A DNA stretch of 35,551 nt, from the NCBI GenBank assembly GCA_945871815.1, contig CAMBXM010000021.1, forward strand, positions 1 through 35,551. The letters are read 5' to 3'. Both the position numbers and the translations under genes were made by a program. Below the pieces are notes generated by a model that was not told the DNA's origin, ran no database searches, and saw only the letters and a list, made by a program, of their open reading frames with translations. Shown piece by piece: positions 8,657-17,972 of the stretch (within the stretch, counting starts at the first letter, position 1; each line of letters begins with the position of its first letter). The stretch is from Singulisphaera sp. GP187. Lineage in GTDB: Bacteria > Planctomycetota > UBA1135 > UBA2386.

Positions 8657-11092
8657 TCAGGAGCGGTTCGGTGTCACTTGGCACAAGCTCGCGTGGGCGT
8701 CGCACTCCCGATCGACGGCGCACAAACGCAGCGGGCGCACGCCGCTGTGCGCATTGCGCACTGCGCCCAGCGACACCGTCAGCAACTGCGCCAGCACCTC
8801 GTCGATCAACTCGGTGGCTACGCCGTAGAACAGGAAGTTGATCGGCGTGAGATGGCCAAGCGCGAGAATCGTCCGGTGCCGGCCGTCAGCAAACGTGAAC
8901 TGCCATCGATGGCCGTAGAGACGAGTCGTTCGCGGATCGAGCAGCTCTTCGCTGCGCACCGTGATCGCGCGGCCATTGACCATGGGAGCCGCCTCGTTGC
9001 AAAGGCGGTCGAACCAGAGCATCGCGTCGCGGAACTCGACCTTCTTGGTCGATCCGCTGGCAAGGACCAACGTGTCGCGCGTGCCGTCGCAAAGCCAGCG
9101 CTCGAGATCGGCAGCCTTGAGCACACTGTCACCGGTCACGCCGAGCACGAGATCGGTGTCGAGCCAGCGCTCCGTCGGCAACTCCGCGAGCGTGCGAGCC
9201 TCCGCTGTGAGCGATGGCGCGAGGTCGCCGATGCGCAAGTCGATCCCATGCAGCGCGCGTTCTGGTGTGTCGAGGCGCGCGCGTAGCGAACGGACGAGTT
9301 CGCCGCCGATCGCACCGCAGGAGCCGAGCACGAGGCACGATCGTCGCGACAGGATGCGGCCCTCGGCGTGCAACACGGTCTCTACCGCGGACAACACCGA
9401 AGCAGCGACCTCGCGCGATTCGACCTCTCGTTTCAACTTCGAGATCGCGATGGAATAGGACGGCAATGCGAGCCTGCCGTGTCGCTTCTCGACCGCGTCG
9501 AGGCGATCGAAGCCGTTGCGCGTGTGCTCCACGGTTCCGAGCAGCAGGGTGCCCGCAGTCGCTGCCAGCGGCCGCGAATCGCCGGTCACGTGGCCGAGTT
9601 CCGCCGCAAACGCGGCGGTTGTCATGCTGCGCAGCAGCGCGTCCTGCACGACGGGCCCGAGATAGCCGCCGTCTTCGATCAGCAAACAGCGCTCGCCAGC
9701 AGCCTCGGCGCGTTGCAGTTGCGCCATGAAGGGCACGATGGCCGTCGCCCGCATGGCCGATAGATACTCGCGGTCGCGGCCATTCAGCGCAGCCGCAATC
9801 GCCGGCGCCTCGCTCAACTGCGAATAGTGCTGCGACAACCGATAGTGACCCTCGACGTGCCCCGGCGTCGGCACATTGACTAGCGCGAGCGCTCGAAACT
9901 CGTCCGGCGGAAGGTCGAGCACCGCGTCGAGATAACTGGCAGGCGGCTCGCCGGAGTAGGTCACGAACAACGTCACCAGGTCGCGGCAACCAAGGCGCCG
10001 CAGCGCCGCGATCAGCGCCACCACCTCGGCCGTCATGTGATGCACCAAGAACACGCGGACTCCGGCGAGCGGCTGCGCCGGCGCAACCGAGCCTGTGATC
10101 GCCGCCATGCGCACGGTTCGCTGCAAGAACGACTCGGCGTGCGAGCGCTCGCGTCGGTGCCCCATCGACAGCTCGAGAACGCGTCCCAGTTGAGACACGT
10201 CGAGATAGATCGGCATCGAACCGGCATCGACGCGCACGACCGCGCGTTCGGCGACGAGCTGGCGCAGCTGGCGATCCTCGCACGCGAGCAGCACGCGCTT
10301 GAGCAAGGCGCTCACCTCGGCCGGATCACTCTCCAGCAAGAACGTCTGCGCCGCCTCGGACCATTGCAGCGACACGCGTTGGAGCATTGTCAGCCCCGCC
10401 TGATCGAGTTGCTTGAACAGGTGACTGTGCGGCGACCGCTGCTCGGCAAACGTGCGGCGACCGCGTTCCGCCTCACGCCGTAGCGCTTCGGCCCAGGTTT
10501 GGGCGATGCGCGTGCTGCCAGCGATGAAGCTGCGATCGGCAACATCGGCGATGCGAACGTGTGGGATGACCGCGAGATCGAGGCGCCGACCGGTTGTGCC
10601 CTCCACCGTGATGCGGAAGGCGCCGCGGCTCGGATCGCGTCGACCCGACAGGTGTTCCAGTACGAATAGCTGTGGTTCGCCATCCACGAACTCGGCGACC
10701 AGAGCACGCGACTCGGCGCGGTCGAGCGGTAGCAGCGCATCGCGGTAGCGCTGACGCTGCAAGCTGCCGAGCACCGCTCGCAGACGTTGTTCGAACACCT
10801 CGGGTGCACGCGCAATGCCATCGAGCACGGTCGGATCCGCCGCGAGACGCACGGACTCGATCCCAAACATGCCAGCAAGCTCAGGGTTCTCGCGTTCGCG
10901 CAGCCGCCGCTCGACGGCGACATCGAGTCGGTCGGTTCGCGCCTGCGCCACGACCATCTCCGCCAGCGCCCGCGACAACACCGACAAGCCGTGCAGCGTC
11001 GGCACGGAACCAACGTCGATCGACCAGACCGTGCCGTCGAACACGAGCGGCGGCCCGATCGACGTCGGCAGTTCGCGCCGATTGCCGCTCAT
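8657..11092 (-). CDS. Large protein with SAHH-like (adenosylhomocysteinase) C-terminal half
   Basis: 811-aa protein I do not know as a named family. Residues about 345-775 follow the plan of S-adenosyl-L-homocysteine hydrolase. FLVHHMTAEVVALIAALRRLG (349-368 region) matches the early substrate-domain helix. LLIEDGGYLG (470-479) matches the family's DDGG segment. LVLGSCGAIGGELV (587-600) is a Rossmann NAD loop. DLVLGVTGDSVL (647-658), LASGSTKKVEF (677-687) and DGRHRTILALGHLTPINF (736-753) match the later NAD-domain landmarks. Many catalytic residues cannot be confirmed, so it may be a divergent hydrolase, a different NAD enzyme or a pseudoenzyme. The N-terminal 340 residues are unassigned. Its ATG overlaps the stop of the upstream dehydrogenase gene (ATGA at 11089-11092), implying coupled translation and related functions. 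Confidence 0.8.
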   Translation of the reverse strand: MSGNRRELPTSIGPPLVFDGTVWSIDVGSVPTLHGLSVLSRALAEMVVAQARTDRLDVAVERRLRERENPELAGMFGIESVRLAADPTVLDGIARAPEVFEQRLRAVLGSLQRQRYRDALLPLDRAESRALVAEFVDGEPQLFVLEHLSGRRDPSRGAFRITVEGTTGRRLDLAVIPHVRIADVADRSFIAGSTRIAQTWAEALRREAERGRRTFAEQRSPHSHLFKQLDQAGLTMLQRVSLQWSEAAQTFLLESDPAEVSALLKRVLLACEDRQLRQLVAERAVVRVDAGSMPIYLDVSQLGRVLELSMGHRRERSHAESFLQRTVRMAAITGSVAPAQPLAGVRVFLVHHMTAEVVALIAALRRLGCRDLVTLFVTYSGEPPASYLDAVLDLPPDEFRALALVNVPTPGHVEGHYRLSQHYSQLSEAPAIAAALNGRDREYLSAMRATAIVPFMAQLQRAEAAGERCLLIEDGGYLGPVVQDALLRSMTTAAFAAELGHVTGDSRPLAATAGTLLLGTVEHTRNGFDRLDAVEKRHGRLALPSYSIAISKLKREVESREVAASVLSAVETVLHAEGRILSRRSCLVLGSCGAIGGELVRSLRARLDTPERALHGIDLRIGDLAPSLTAEARTLAELPTERWLDTDLVLGVTGDSVLKAADLERWLCDGTRDTLVLASGSTKKVEFRDAMLWFDRLCNEAAPMVNGRAITVRSEELLDPRTTRLYGHRWQFTFADGRHRTILALGHLTPINFLFYGVATELIDEVLAQLLTVSLGAVRNAHSGVRPLRLCAVDRECDAHASLCQVTPNRS

Positions 11093-12552
11093 GTGCGCTC
11101 TCCCCCGGCTCGGATCGCCGTGCCGTGCTCGACGACGGCCTTGATGCAACCGCGCGATCGTGCCGTCGCAAACGCGCAGGCGAGGTCGTTGGCGGCAAAG
11201 CGATGTGTCACGAGTCGTTCGCCGATGCGCGCGAGTTCGCCGTTGCTCGCCAACAGGTCGAGTGCGGGACGAAAGTCGCCGCAGCGCGAACTCGACAATC
11301 GCAGGTCGCGCGCGACGACCGCCGAGAGCAACGAGGACCCATAGGTAACGGCACTCGGAAGGACGAGGATCTCACCGCGTGGGCGGATCAACGCCTCCTC
11401 CCGACCATCGCGAGGACGGATGGCCAAGTCGATCTTCGCAGCAGAATCGACCACGGCGACGTCGGCGCGAGGCAGACCATCCTCTGCACTGTCGTACTGC
11501 GCTGCCAACTCGGCCGCTGCGCCGCGACGCACTTCGGCGCGCGCCGTGAGCCACGCCGGCGGCATCGTCGATGCGAGCCACGCAACGCGCGGGCGCGAGC
11601 CAGTGCGCAATCGGTCCCATGGTCCCTCTCCCGGTTTGGGCTCGGAGAACGGGAAGCGCCCGATCGCGAGTTCGTCGACGACGAGCTCGGTAAGGTGCCG
11701 CAGCCCGGCAGCCGGACGTCCGTGGGTGGACTTCAGGTGCACTTCGCGGCGCGCGAGCTGCACTGCAAGATCAAAGCCGTCGGGGCTGCCGGTGGTGTCG
11801 ATGACGACATCGAACGAGGCATCCGGCAACCGAGCATCGCCGCCGACTTGCAACGCCTCGGTGGCGCCAAAGGTGCGCGCCAGCGGCAGCAACGCCGGAT
11901 CGCGCACGAGCGCGGCGATCGCGAAGTCGCGCCCTGCTTCGACCATGCGAGCCCGCACTCCGGCGAGCGCAGCTACGACCAGCATGCCAAGGCGACGCGG
12001 TCCGAGCACCGCAATGCGTTCACCGGCCTTGGGCGCCACCGTCTGCACGCCATGCAGCGCCGCCGCAAACGGCTCGACCAGAACGGCGGCACTGTCGGGC
12101 ACGGACGCTGGCACTTCGACGCAGGCAGCCACCGGCGCAAGGATGTAGGCGCCGAAGCCGCCCGGAAGATCGTGGATTCCGAGCGTCACGCGCGACGGGC
12201 AATGCGTCGGCAGCCCGGCGCGACAGAACGCGCATTCGTCAGCAACGCCGCGCGCTGCGTGCGAGGCGTTGATCTCGACGACGTAGCGCGTGCCGTTGTC
12301 GCTCCTGGCGACGACCTCGTGGCCGATCACTTGGGGCAACGGGAAGGGCAGGAAGTGCCGCGCGAGATCTGTAGAGCAGACGCCACAGCTCGCGACCCGC
12401 AGTAGGCGGAAGCCCTTGCCCAGTTCGAGCAACAGCACGCCGTCGCGGTCGATGCGCCATCCCGTCTGCTCGTCACCGTCATAGCGGTAGCGAGCCGGTG
12501 CGAACGTCTGGTCCGCGCGGTAGTCCAGGGCCTCGAACTCGATCGTTGGCAT
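11089..12552 (-). CDS. Zinc-type MDR dehydrogenase with internal insertion
   Basis: Medium-chain dehydrogenase/reductase of the zinc alcohol dehydrogenase type, 487 aa. It would oxidise or reduce an alcohol/carbonyl using NAD(P). CGVCSTD (Cys56) and IGHE (His78, Glu79) form the catalytic zinc site. Cys107, Cys110 and Cys118 (ECAFCRAGLPTHC) are a structural-zinc-like loop with three rather than four cysteines. ERIAVLGPRRLGML (178-191) stands where the nucleotide-binding glycine motif should be but is altered. IDTTGSPDGFDLA (251-263) is typical. About 100 residues (roughly 285-390) are inserted compared with usual 330-350-aa members. The C-terminus (SSRCGDFRPALDLLA and THRFAANDLACAF) is standard. 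ATG 12552 was chosen because homology begins there; no strong ribosome site is visible. It is translationally coupled to the SAHH-like gene downstream. Confidence 0.85.
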   Translation of the reverse strand: MPTIEFEALDYRADQTFAPARYRYDGDEQTGWRIDRDGVLLLELGKGFRLLRVASCGVCSTDLARHFLPFPLPQVIGHEVVARSDNGTRYVVEINASHAARGVADECAFCRAGLPTHCPSRVTLGIHDLPGGFGAYILAPVAACVEVPASVPDSAAVLVEPFAAALHGVQTVAPKAGERIAVLGPRRLGMLVVAALAGVRARMVEAGRDFAIAALVRDPALLPLARTFGATEALQVGGDARLPDASFDVVIDTTGSPDGFDLAVQLARREVHLKSTHGRPAAGLRHLTELVVDELAIGRFPFSEPKPGEGPWDRLRTGSRPRVAWLASTMPPAWLTARAEVRRGAAAELAAQYDSAEDGLPRADVAVVDSAAKIDLAIRPRDGREEALIRPRGEILVLPSAVTYGSSLLSAVVARDLRLSSSRCGDFRPALDLLASNGELARIGERLVTHRFAANDLACAFATARSRGCIKAVVEHGTAIRAGGERT

Positions 12553-12630
12553 CGTCGCGAGCCACGATATCGGACCTGACGGCGTATGCGGGTGAGCGAG
12601 CGAAGAAGATCGTCCGCTCACCGGACTACC

Positions 12631-12665
12631 GCCGCGATCGCGCCATGGTATCGGCGCGTCGCGGC
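12631..12665 (-). terminator. Strong hairpin downstream of the M36 peptidase gene
   Basis: GCCGCGA-T-CGCGCC pairs with GGCGCG-TCGCGGC, giving 13 pairs with one bulged T and the 8-nt loop ATGGTATC. It begins 15 nt beyond the TGA at 12681-12683 on the minus strand. No T-run follows. A smaller 8-bp hairpin (12591-12598 with 12615-12622) lies further on, just before the dehydrogenase start. Confidence 0.6.
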
Positions 12666-12680
12666 TCGCTCCAATTGGCT

Positions 12681-15600
12681 TCAGTAGCCGAACGTCAGTG
12701 CAACGCCGTTTGACGACGTTACACCGAGCTGGTTGGCGCCACTGGAGAGCGCAAACGTCTGCGTGTTGAGCACGGCAGCCTGGAAGGCTGGATCGTTGGG
12801 GATCTGCAGGTTGAGGACCGACTGCCCGGCGGCGGAGACCACCAGGTAGTTGAAGTCCGTGTTGACGTGAATGGCACAACCAGCGGCGCCGAACTGCCCC
12901 ATGTCGATGCCGGGGTTGTAGCCCGTAACGCCGAAGCAGACGAAGCCGACCGAGACCGGCGCCGTGTAGTTGGTCGTCGTGATGGTCAACTGCGTGCCGA
13001 TGACCGGCACCGACGACACCTGCGCGAGGCCGAGCGAATTGGCGGATCCGGTGGTGAATCCGCCAGGGATCGCCGCCGACAGGTTGAGCGATCCAAGGTC
13101 GTTGTTGGGCGCCGCCGCCGTGAAGCCGGCGAGATAGGCGTTGCCGCCCGTGCTCATCGACTGCCAGACGTAGGTGACGTTGTTGGACGCCAGGTCGAAC
13201 TGGAGTTGCCACGTGCTGGTCGCCGTGCCCGAGAAGTCGCGCACGTTGTCCCACGTGATGTAGAGCACCGAGCCGACCTGCTCGCGCTTCACGACGCCGA
13301 CAGTGCCGGGGTAGAAGTCATGCACCAAGCCCCAGCGCGCTGCCACGCTGCCAAGCCATCCGCTGGCGCTCGGCACGTAACCAACGCCGTTGCCGCTGGC
13401 CGCCGAGACGAAGCCGTTGGAGCACACCTCGAGCGCCGTGGTCGTGCCGCCGGGATACGACAGCGTGCCCGACAGCGGGACTGCGGTGAACGTGTCGTCA
13501 GCGAGCACGAGCGCGGTCGCTGCTGGGCTCGGCGCGACGTAGCTGCCGAGCGGCAGTGCGACATAGCTCGAGCCGGTCCAGGCGAGCGTCATGCTGAGGC
13601 CCGTGAGGTCCATTGCCGAAGCCGCGGGGAACAGCTCATAGAACGAGCGCGACGTTTGGTAGCAACCGGTGCCGTAGCTGGCCACAGAGGCCGGGAACCC
13701 GCCCGTAGGCGCGCTGATGTTGAGCCCCGACGAACCGGCCGCGCCCGCATAACCGCCGAGGCGGATGTAGTAGGTCTGGCCGGCGAGGACGTTGACCGTG
13801 ACCGACGAAGACAAACCGCAGGTGTCGTCGTTGCACGCGAGGCTGACCAGCGCGCCGCAGGTGCCCGAGAAGATCTCCAACGCGCTGTCGTAGTTGGCCG
13901 AGGCGCAGGTATCGACGGTCATCGAGCCAGTGCCCAGCGCGGTGAAGCGGTACCAGAGGTCCGATCCGCCACCCGCGCACGGCCACGGTTGCGACGACGA
14001 GCTCGAGAGCGACGTGTCGAACGGGCCATTGGCGCCGGCAAAGACCTGGATGGCGCCGGCGCATTCGTCGTTGGCCGGACCAGGTTGGCTCGGGTCGGGC
14101 AGGTTGTGCAGCGCGCACGCGGCCAGCAACTGAACGGAGTTCGGCGTGCCGTTGGTCAGATCGGCGTCATTGTCGTCGGCGAGGAACACCTCGCGGACGG
14201 CGTCGCGCTGATTGGTCGCGTCCGCGGGCAACGTGCCGAGCACGATGTCATTGGTGATCGCGATTGCCTGCGCGCGATTGCCGAGCGAGACGGCGAGGCC
14301 TTCGCGCAGCTTCCACGCAAAACCCATCCACGATTCACCCTGAGCATGCACACCGCTGCCGGTCGGATACTGGCGATTGTTGGTGCCGGTGCGGATGAAG
14401 CCGCCGTTGGTGAAGAAGTTCTCGCCGACGGTCGGGAAGTCGAGCAGGTAGATCGAGCAGATGTCGCCCCAGCCTTCGCTCAGACCGTTGGTCTGCGAGA
14501 TGCCGCCGTAGCGATCGTCGATGCCGTGGCCCCATTCGTGGGCGACGACGCTCGAGAACGCCGTGTTGTTGCAACTACCGCCGGTTGCATAGAAGTTGAT
14601 CGTGTTGCCGGTGTAGTAGGCATTGCACGTCGACGCGATGTTGACCGTGGGCAGCACGTTGTCAGCCGCCGCCAATTCTGGCGAGTTGCCGAGGATGCCG
14701 CGCAAGAACTCATTGACCGCGTAGGTCCAGTGATAGGTCGACGTGTGCGCCGCGTCTTCTTGGCTCGCCGCGTTGGTCAAGAACTGGATCGTGGCTGGCA
14801 CGCCGGGCGTCAGGGTCGCATTGACCGATGGCGCGAGACCGCCGGCGATCAGCTGCGAATGGATGCCATCGAGCGTCGCCGTCACATTGGTAACGACGTT
14901 GACGTTGGCGGTGAAGTTGCCGTTGCTGTCGGTGACGACCACGCCCGCGCCAGGGACGTTGATCTGGACGCCAGCGAGCGGGATGTTGGCCAAGGCCGAC
15001 GTGGCACCCGTTCCCAGGCGCGTCCAGCCGAGCACGGTGCCGGTGACGACGGGCAGCGCCGAAGCGGGCTGGGTCGAACCTTCACCAGCGGCGGTAAAGC
15101 CACGGTGCGGCGCGCGGCAGCCTGCGAGGGCGCATTCGTGTTTGTCGTTCTCGTAACGCAGCACGCGACCGCGCTGCGCATCGATCAGGTAGCGACCCAC
15201 GGGGCCCTTGCCCTCTTGGTCGACGGCGCTGACGGGGATCTCCCACGCCAACTCGACCGGCGACGACTTTGCGGCATTGGCATCACCCAGGATGACGAGG
15301 CGCGCAAGGCGCTTGTCATTGGGCTGGCGCACGGTCGGCGGCTCGAGGCCAAGGGCCTGCCACGCAAGGAACGTCGCGCTCAGCTCGTCGAGCTGCGGCA
15401 CCGTGGAGAAGCCCGCCGGGATCGCAAACGCGACGCTGCCGAACATCGACACCTTACCGGTCCTATGAACCCGCACGTCGGCGCGGCCATCAAGGACAGG
15501 GATGCCAGCAAAGAACTGGTCATAGACAAACGACCAGTTGCTGCCGATGCGAGCCGCGATGGTCTCGCGGAACTCGCTCTGCCCAAGTCCCAGCAGGTCA

Positions 15601-15935
15601 CTGCGCTCCTGCAGCAGTCGGAGCGCCTGACGACGCGCCTCTTCTTGGGTGTTGCCGCGCCAGTCGGCGAGCGGCAGGCCCGTGCCCCAGATCGCGCTCG
15701 GCGTGTTGGTCGCGCGGTTCCACTGGCTCATCCAGCGGCCGCCTGCTTGCTGCACGAACTGCTGCCACGCGAGGTTGGTGGCTTGCATCTGCGCGTCGAA
15801 CCCGCGATCAGGAAGTGCCAGTTGCGCGCGCTGCTGCGCTGCGACCTGCGGATCTAGCTGCGGCTTTTGCGCAACCAAGAAGCTGGCGACCAACGCCAGC
15901 GAGAAGCCGAAGGCCGAAGCCGGGCGGCATTGCAT
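12681..15935 (-). CDS. Secreted M36 (fungalysin)-type zinc metallopeptidase
   Basis: Secreted zinc protease of 1084 aa. The signal peptide is residues 1-23 (SLALVASFLVAQ). Residues about 70-265 look like a fungalysin/thermolysin-type propeptide (FFAGIPVLDGRADVRVHRTG, then a WEIPVSAV...RYLIDAQRGRVL strand pair). About 295-380 is a carboxypeptidase-regulatory-like sandwich. The catalytic centre is HEWGH at 466-470 with the third zinc ligand probably Glu487 in GLSEGWGD. Residues about 640-750 resemble a PPC-type domain (YDSALEIFSG, YYIRLGGYAG). A further beta region follows, and residues 970-1084 repeat the C-terminal domain of the secreted protein at 3799-4758. ATG 15935 has GAGG 6 nt upstream. 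The long N-terminal propeptide and extra C-terminal domains suggest activation after export and surface attachment or sorting. Confidence 0.9.
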   Translation of the reverse strand: MQCRPASAFGFSLALVASFLVAQKPQLDPQVAAQQRAQLALPDRGFDAQMQATNLAWQQFVQQAGGRWMSQWNRATNTPSAIWGTGLPLADWRGNTQEEARRQALRLLQERSDLLGLGQSEFRETIAARIGSNWSFVYDQFFAGIPVLDGRADVRVHRTGKVSMFGSVAFAIPAGFSTVPQLDELSATFLAWQALGLEPPTVRQPNDKRLARLVILGDANAAKSSPVELAWEIPVSAVDQEGKGPVGRYLIDAQRGRVLRYENDKHECALAGCRAPHRGFTAAGEGSTQPASALPVVTGTVLGWTRLGTGATSALANIPLAGVQINVPGAGVVVTDSNGNFTANVNVVTNVTATLDGIHSQLIAGGLAPSVNATLTPGVPATIQFLTNAASQEDAAHTSTYHWTYAVNEFLRGILGNSPELAAADNVLPTVNIASTCNAYYTGNTINFYATGGSCNNTAFSSVVAHEWGHGIDDRYGGISQTNGLSEGWGDICSIYLLDFPTVGENFFTNGGFIRTGTNNRQYPTGSGVHAQGESWMGFAWKLREGLAVSLGNRAQAIAITNDIVLGTLPADATNQRDAVREVFLADDNDADLTNGTPNSVQLLAACALHNLPDPSQPGPANDECAGAIQVFAGANGPFDTSLSSSSSQPWPCAGGGSDLWYRFTALGTGSMTVDTCASANYDSALEIFSGTCGALVSLACNDDTCGLSSSVTVNVLAGQTYYIRLGGYAGAAGSSGLNISAPTGGFPASVASYGTGCYQTSRSFYELFPAASAMDLTGLSMTLAWTGSSYVALPLGSYVAPSPAATALVLADDTFTAVPLSGTLSYPGGTTTALEVCSNGFVSAASGNGVGYVPSASGWLGSVAARWGLVHDFYPGTVGVVKREQVGSVLYITWDNVRDFSGTATSTWQLQFDLASNNVTYVWQSMSTGGNAYLAGFTAAAPNNDLGSLNLSAAIPGGFTTGSANSLGLAQVSSVPVIGTQLTITTTNYTAPVSVGFVCFGVTGYNPGIDMGQFGAAGCAIHVNTDFNYLVVSAAGQSVLNLQIPNDPAFQAAVLNTQTFALSSGANQLGVTSSNGVALTFGY

Positions 15936-16003
15936 GGGAGACCTCGTGGGAGAGAGGGGGACGAGTTGGGCAGGCGGACGGGAGAAGGAGACGAGGGCGC
16001 GGC

Positions 16004-16036
16004 GGGGGTGTCAAGGTGTTGGGGGTTGGGGGGGGG
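16004..16036 (+). other. G-tract cluster upstream of the M36 peptidase gene
   Basis: The + strand carries G5 at 16004-16008, G5 at 16021-16025 and G9 at 16028-16036 in the 198-nt gap between the propeller lipoprotein and the peptidase gene. The spacing could allow a G-quadruplex (the G9 run can supply two G4 tracts). The gap also holds CCCCC at 16059-16063, which could pair with the second tract. Function is unproven. Confidence 0.4.
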
Positions 16037-16133
16037 CGCCTACACCAGCAAACACGATCCCCCAAAACCCAAAGCGAGCCACCGACCACCTTCGCGGTCG
16101 ACGACTCGCTTCAAACACCCTCTCCGCCGCGGC

Positions 16134-17972
16134 TCAGTTGCTGGCGCCGAACTGGCCCACGACGGCGTGGTCAAAGCGCTGCCCGGCAGTGTCCTCGTCG
16201 GTCACCTGCACCGCCGTCGTTCCATTCCACACGAACAGATCCGAGTTGGTCTCACCCGTCGTCACGCGCGTGAACAGCACGGTGCTCGCCAGCGTCCAGG
16301 CCATGAACGCCTCGTCGCCAGCCGCATTGCCGATCGTCGTGACGGTCGTGCCGGAGTCGTCCCACAAGAACACATCGGTGTTGCCAGTGGTCGTCTGCTC
16401 AAACACAAAGTCGCCACCAGTCGTCTCGCCGGCAAACGTCGGCGCCGCACCCGTCGCAACCGTCGCCGAGGTCGCCAAGCCCGTGTCGTACAGTCGCAGC
16501 AGCGGCGTTGTGGCGTCGTGCGTGTAGACGATGTTGTCGTTGTCGAGCACCGCGCGGAACGTGAAGTCGTCGGCGCCGGTCGCACCGATCGTCGCGCTGC
16601 TCGCACCAGTGATCGAGTAGAGCAACAGGTCGAGCGAGCCGTCGCCCGTCGAGGTCCGTTCATAGACGACGTCGCCATTGCTCAACGAGGCCAGGTAGTT
16701 CTCGTCGTCACCCGTCGCCGCAATCGTCGCCGATGCATTGCCGGTCCACGTGTAGACGAACAGGTCGCTGTCGGTGCCCGAGTTGACCAACCGATAGACC
16801 ACACCATCCGTCTGCGTGATGCCTTCGAAGCGTTCATTGCCGCCAGCGCTCGCGAGCGTGCGCGTCGTGCCGGTCGCGGAGTTCCACATGTAGAGGTCCA
16901 CGCCGAGCGTTGCCGTCAGCTCGAACACCACCATGTCGTCGCTCGTGGTGCCCGTCCAGGTCTTGCTCTGGCTCTGCTCGGTCGAGCCAAGATCGCTGCC
17001 GATCTCCACCGTGCTGGTGCCGATCGAGAACCAGAACAGGTCCGTTTCTCCGCCGGTGCCAATGCGCGTGAAGATCACCGCGCCGCTGTCGGCTTCGGCG
17101 CGCAGAACTTCGTTCGACGAGGCCGTTGCCACGGCTGTCGACGTGCCCAGGGCCGGGTCGAAGTAATAGATGTCCGACTGGCCGCTCGTGCCGCGTTCGT
17201 AGAACACCAGGTCGGCTGACGTGACGAGCGCACTGCCGTCGATCTCACCACTCTGCGCCGAGATCTCGGTCGTGAAGCCGGTGCTCAGGTTGTAGACCCA
17301 CAGGTCGGTGTCCGTGCTCGGACCCGTCGTGTAGACGATGCGACCCGTGGTGGTCTGGTCGACATACGTCACATGCGTCTTGTCCGCGGCAATGCGCGTG
17401 GTGGAGCGCGTCGCGAGGTTGTAGACCCAGAGTTGTTTGGTCGAGCCGACGCCCAGTTGATAGACCGCGCAGCAGGTCGACGTTCCGCCAGCGAAGGTCG
17501 GCTGGTTGCCGCCAGCGACAACCTGCACCGTCGCATTGGTGTCGATGTCGAGCAGCAGCAGGCCCGAGGTGTTCTGTCGAACCGCGGCAAGGCGCGCCGA
17601 CGTGACCACGACTGCGAGCGTCGTGTCGGTCTGCTTGCCCGCCGTGTCCACAGCGCGGATCACGACCTCATAGGTCCCCATCGTGTCGAAGTCGTTGGTG
17701 TATTCGACCGGGGTCACCCCGCCCGACGGCGTGCCAAAGGCGATTGCACCCCCACCGGAGACGACCGAGAACGTCAGCGCCGTGTCCGCCTCTTCGCGAT
17801 CGGAGACGTAGCTCTCCAGATCAAACGTGAACGTCGTGCCACCCGCGACCGATTGGGCTGGGATGGCAGTGAAACGAGGAGCGGCGTTGTTGCTGCTGCT
17901 GCCGGTGCACGCGGCGAGCGCGATGGCGAGGCCAGCGAGGCACGCTGCCGTTGGACGAAGGCTGTGGACCAT
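16134..17972 (-). CDS. Lipoprotein with cadherin/Ig-like domain and TolB-like beta-propeller repeats
   Basis: 612-aa predicted lipoprotein. The signal peptide runs to LAAC with acylated Cys22, followed by a Ser/Asn linker. Residues about 30-125 form a cadherin/Ig-like sandwich (FDLESYVSDREEAD, GTYEVVIRAVDTAG). The rest is made of about ten degenerate repeats of 45-50 residues, each with a core like TDLWVYNLSTGFTTEI, SDIYYFDPALGTSTAV, VDLYMWNSATGTTRTL, SDLFVYTWTGNASATI or TDVFLWDDSGTTVTTI. These resemble TolB/WD40-like propeller blades. No enzyme motif is visible; a binding or scaffold role outside the membrane is inferred. ATG 17972 starts the signal peptide; the open frame to 18116 upstream lacks signal features. 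The M36 peptidase gene lies downstream after a 198-nt gap. Confidence 0.85.
   Translation of the reverse strand: MVHSLRPTAACLAGLAIALAACTGSSSNNAAPRFTAIPAQSVAGGTTFTFDLESYVSDREEADTALTFSVVSGGGAIAFGTPSGGVTPVEYTNDFDTMGTYEVVIRAVDTAGKQTDTTLAVVVTSARLAAVRQNTSGLLLLDIDTNATVQVVAGGNQPTFAGGTSTCCAVYQLGVGSTKQLWVYNLATRSTTRIAADKTHVTYVDQTTTGRIVYTTGPSTDTDLWVYNLSTGFTTEISAQSGEIDGSALVTSADLVFYERGTSGQSDIYYFDPALGTSTAVATASSNEVLRAEADSGAVIFTRIGTGGETDLFWFSIGTSTVEIGSDLGSTEQSQSKTWTGTTSDDMVVFELTATLGVDLYMWNSATGTTRTLASAGGNERFEGITQTDGVVYRLVNSGTDSDLFVYTWTGNASATIAATGDDENYLASLSNGDVVYERTSTGDGSLDLLLYSITGASSATIGATGADDFTFRAVLDNDNIVYTHDATTPLLRLYDTGLATSATVATGAAPTFAGETTGGDFVFEQTTTGNTDVFLWDDSGTTVTTIGNAAGDEAFMAWTLASTVLFTRVTTGETNSDLFVWNGTTAVQVTDEDTAGQRFDHAVVGQFGASN

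Noticed and set aside
10672-12405. 577-codon + strand open frame opposite the SAHH-like and dehydrogenase genes
   Set aside because: The opposite strand carries recognisable NAD and zinc motifs; this frame has none.
12867-15857. 996-codon open frame on the + strand opposite the M36 peptidase gene
   Set aside because: It mirrors the peptidase codons, is Arg/Glu/Asp/Val-rich without any domain, and has no start site or signal; it is a shadow of GC-rich codon bias.
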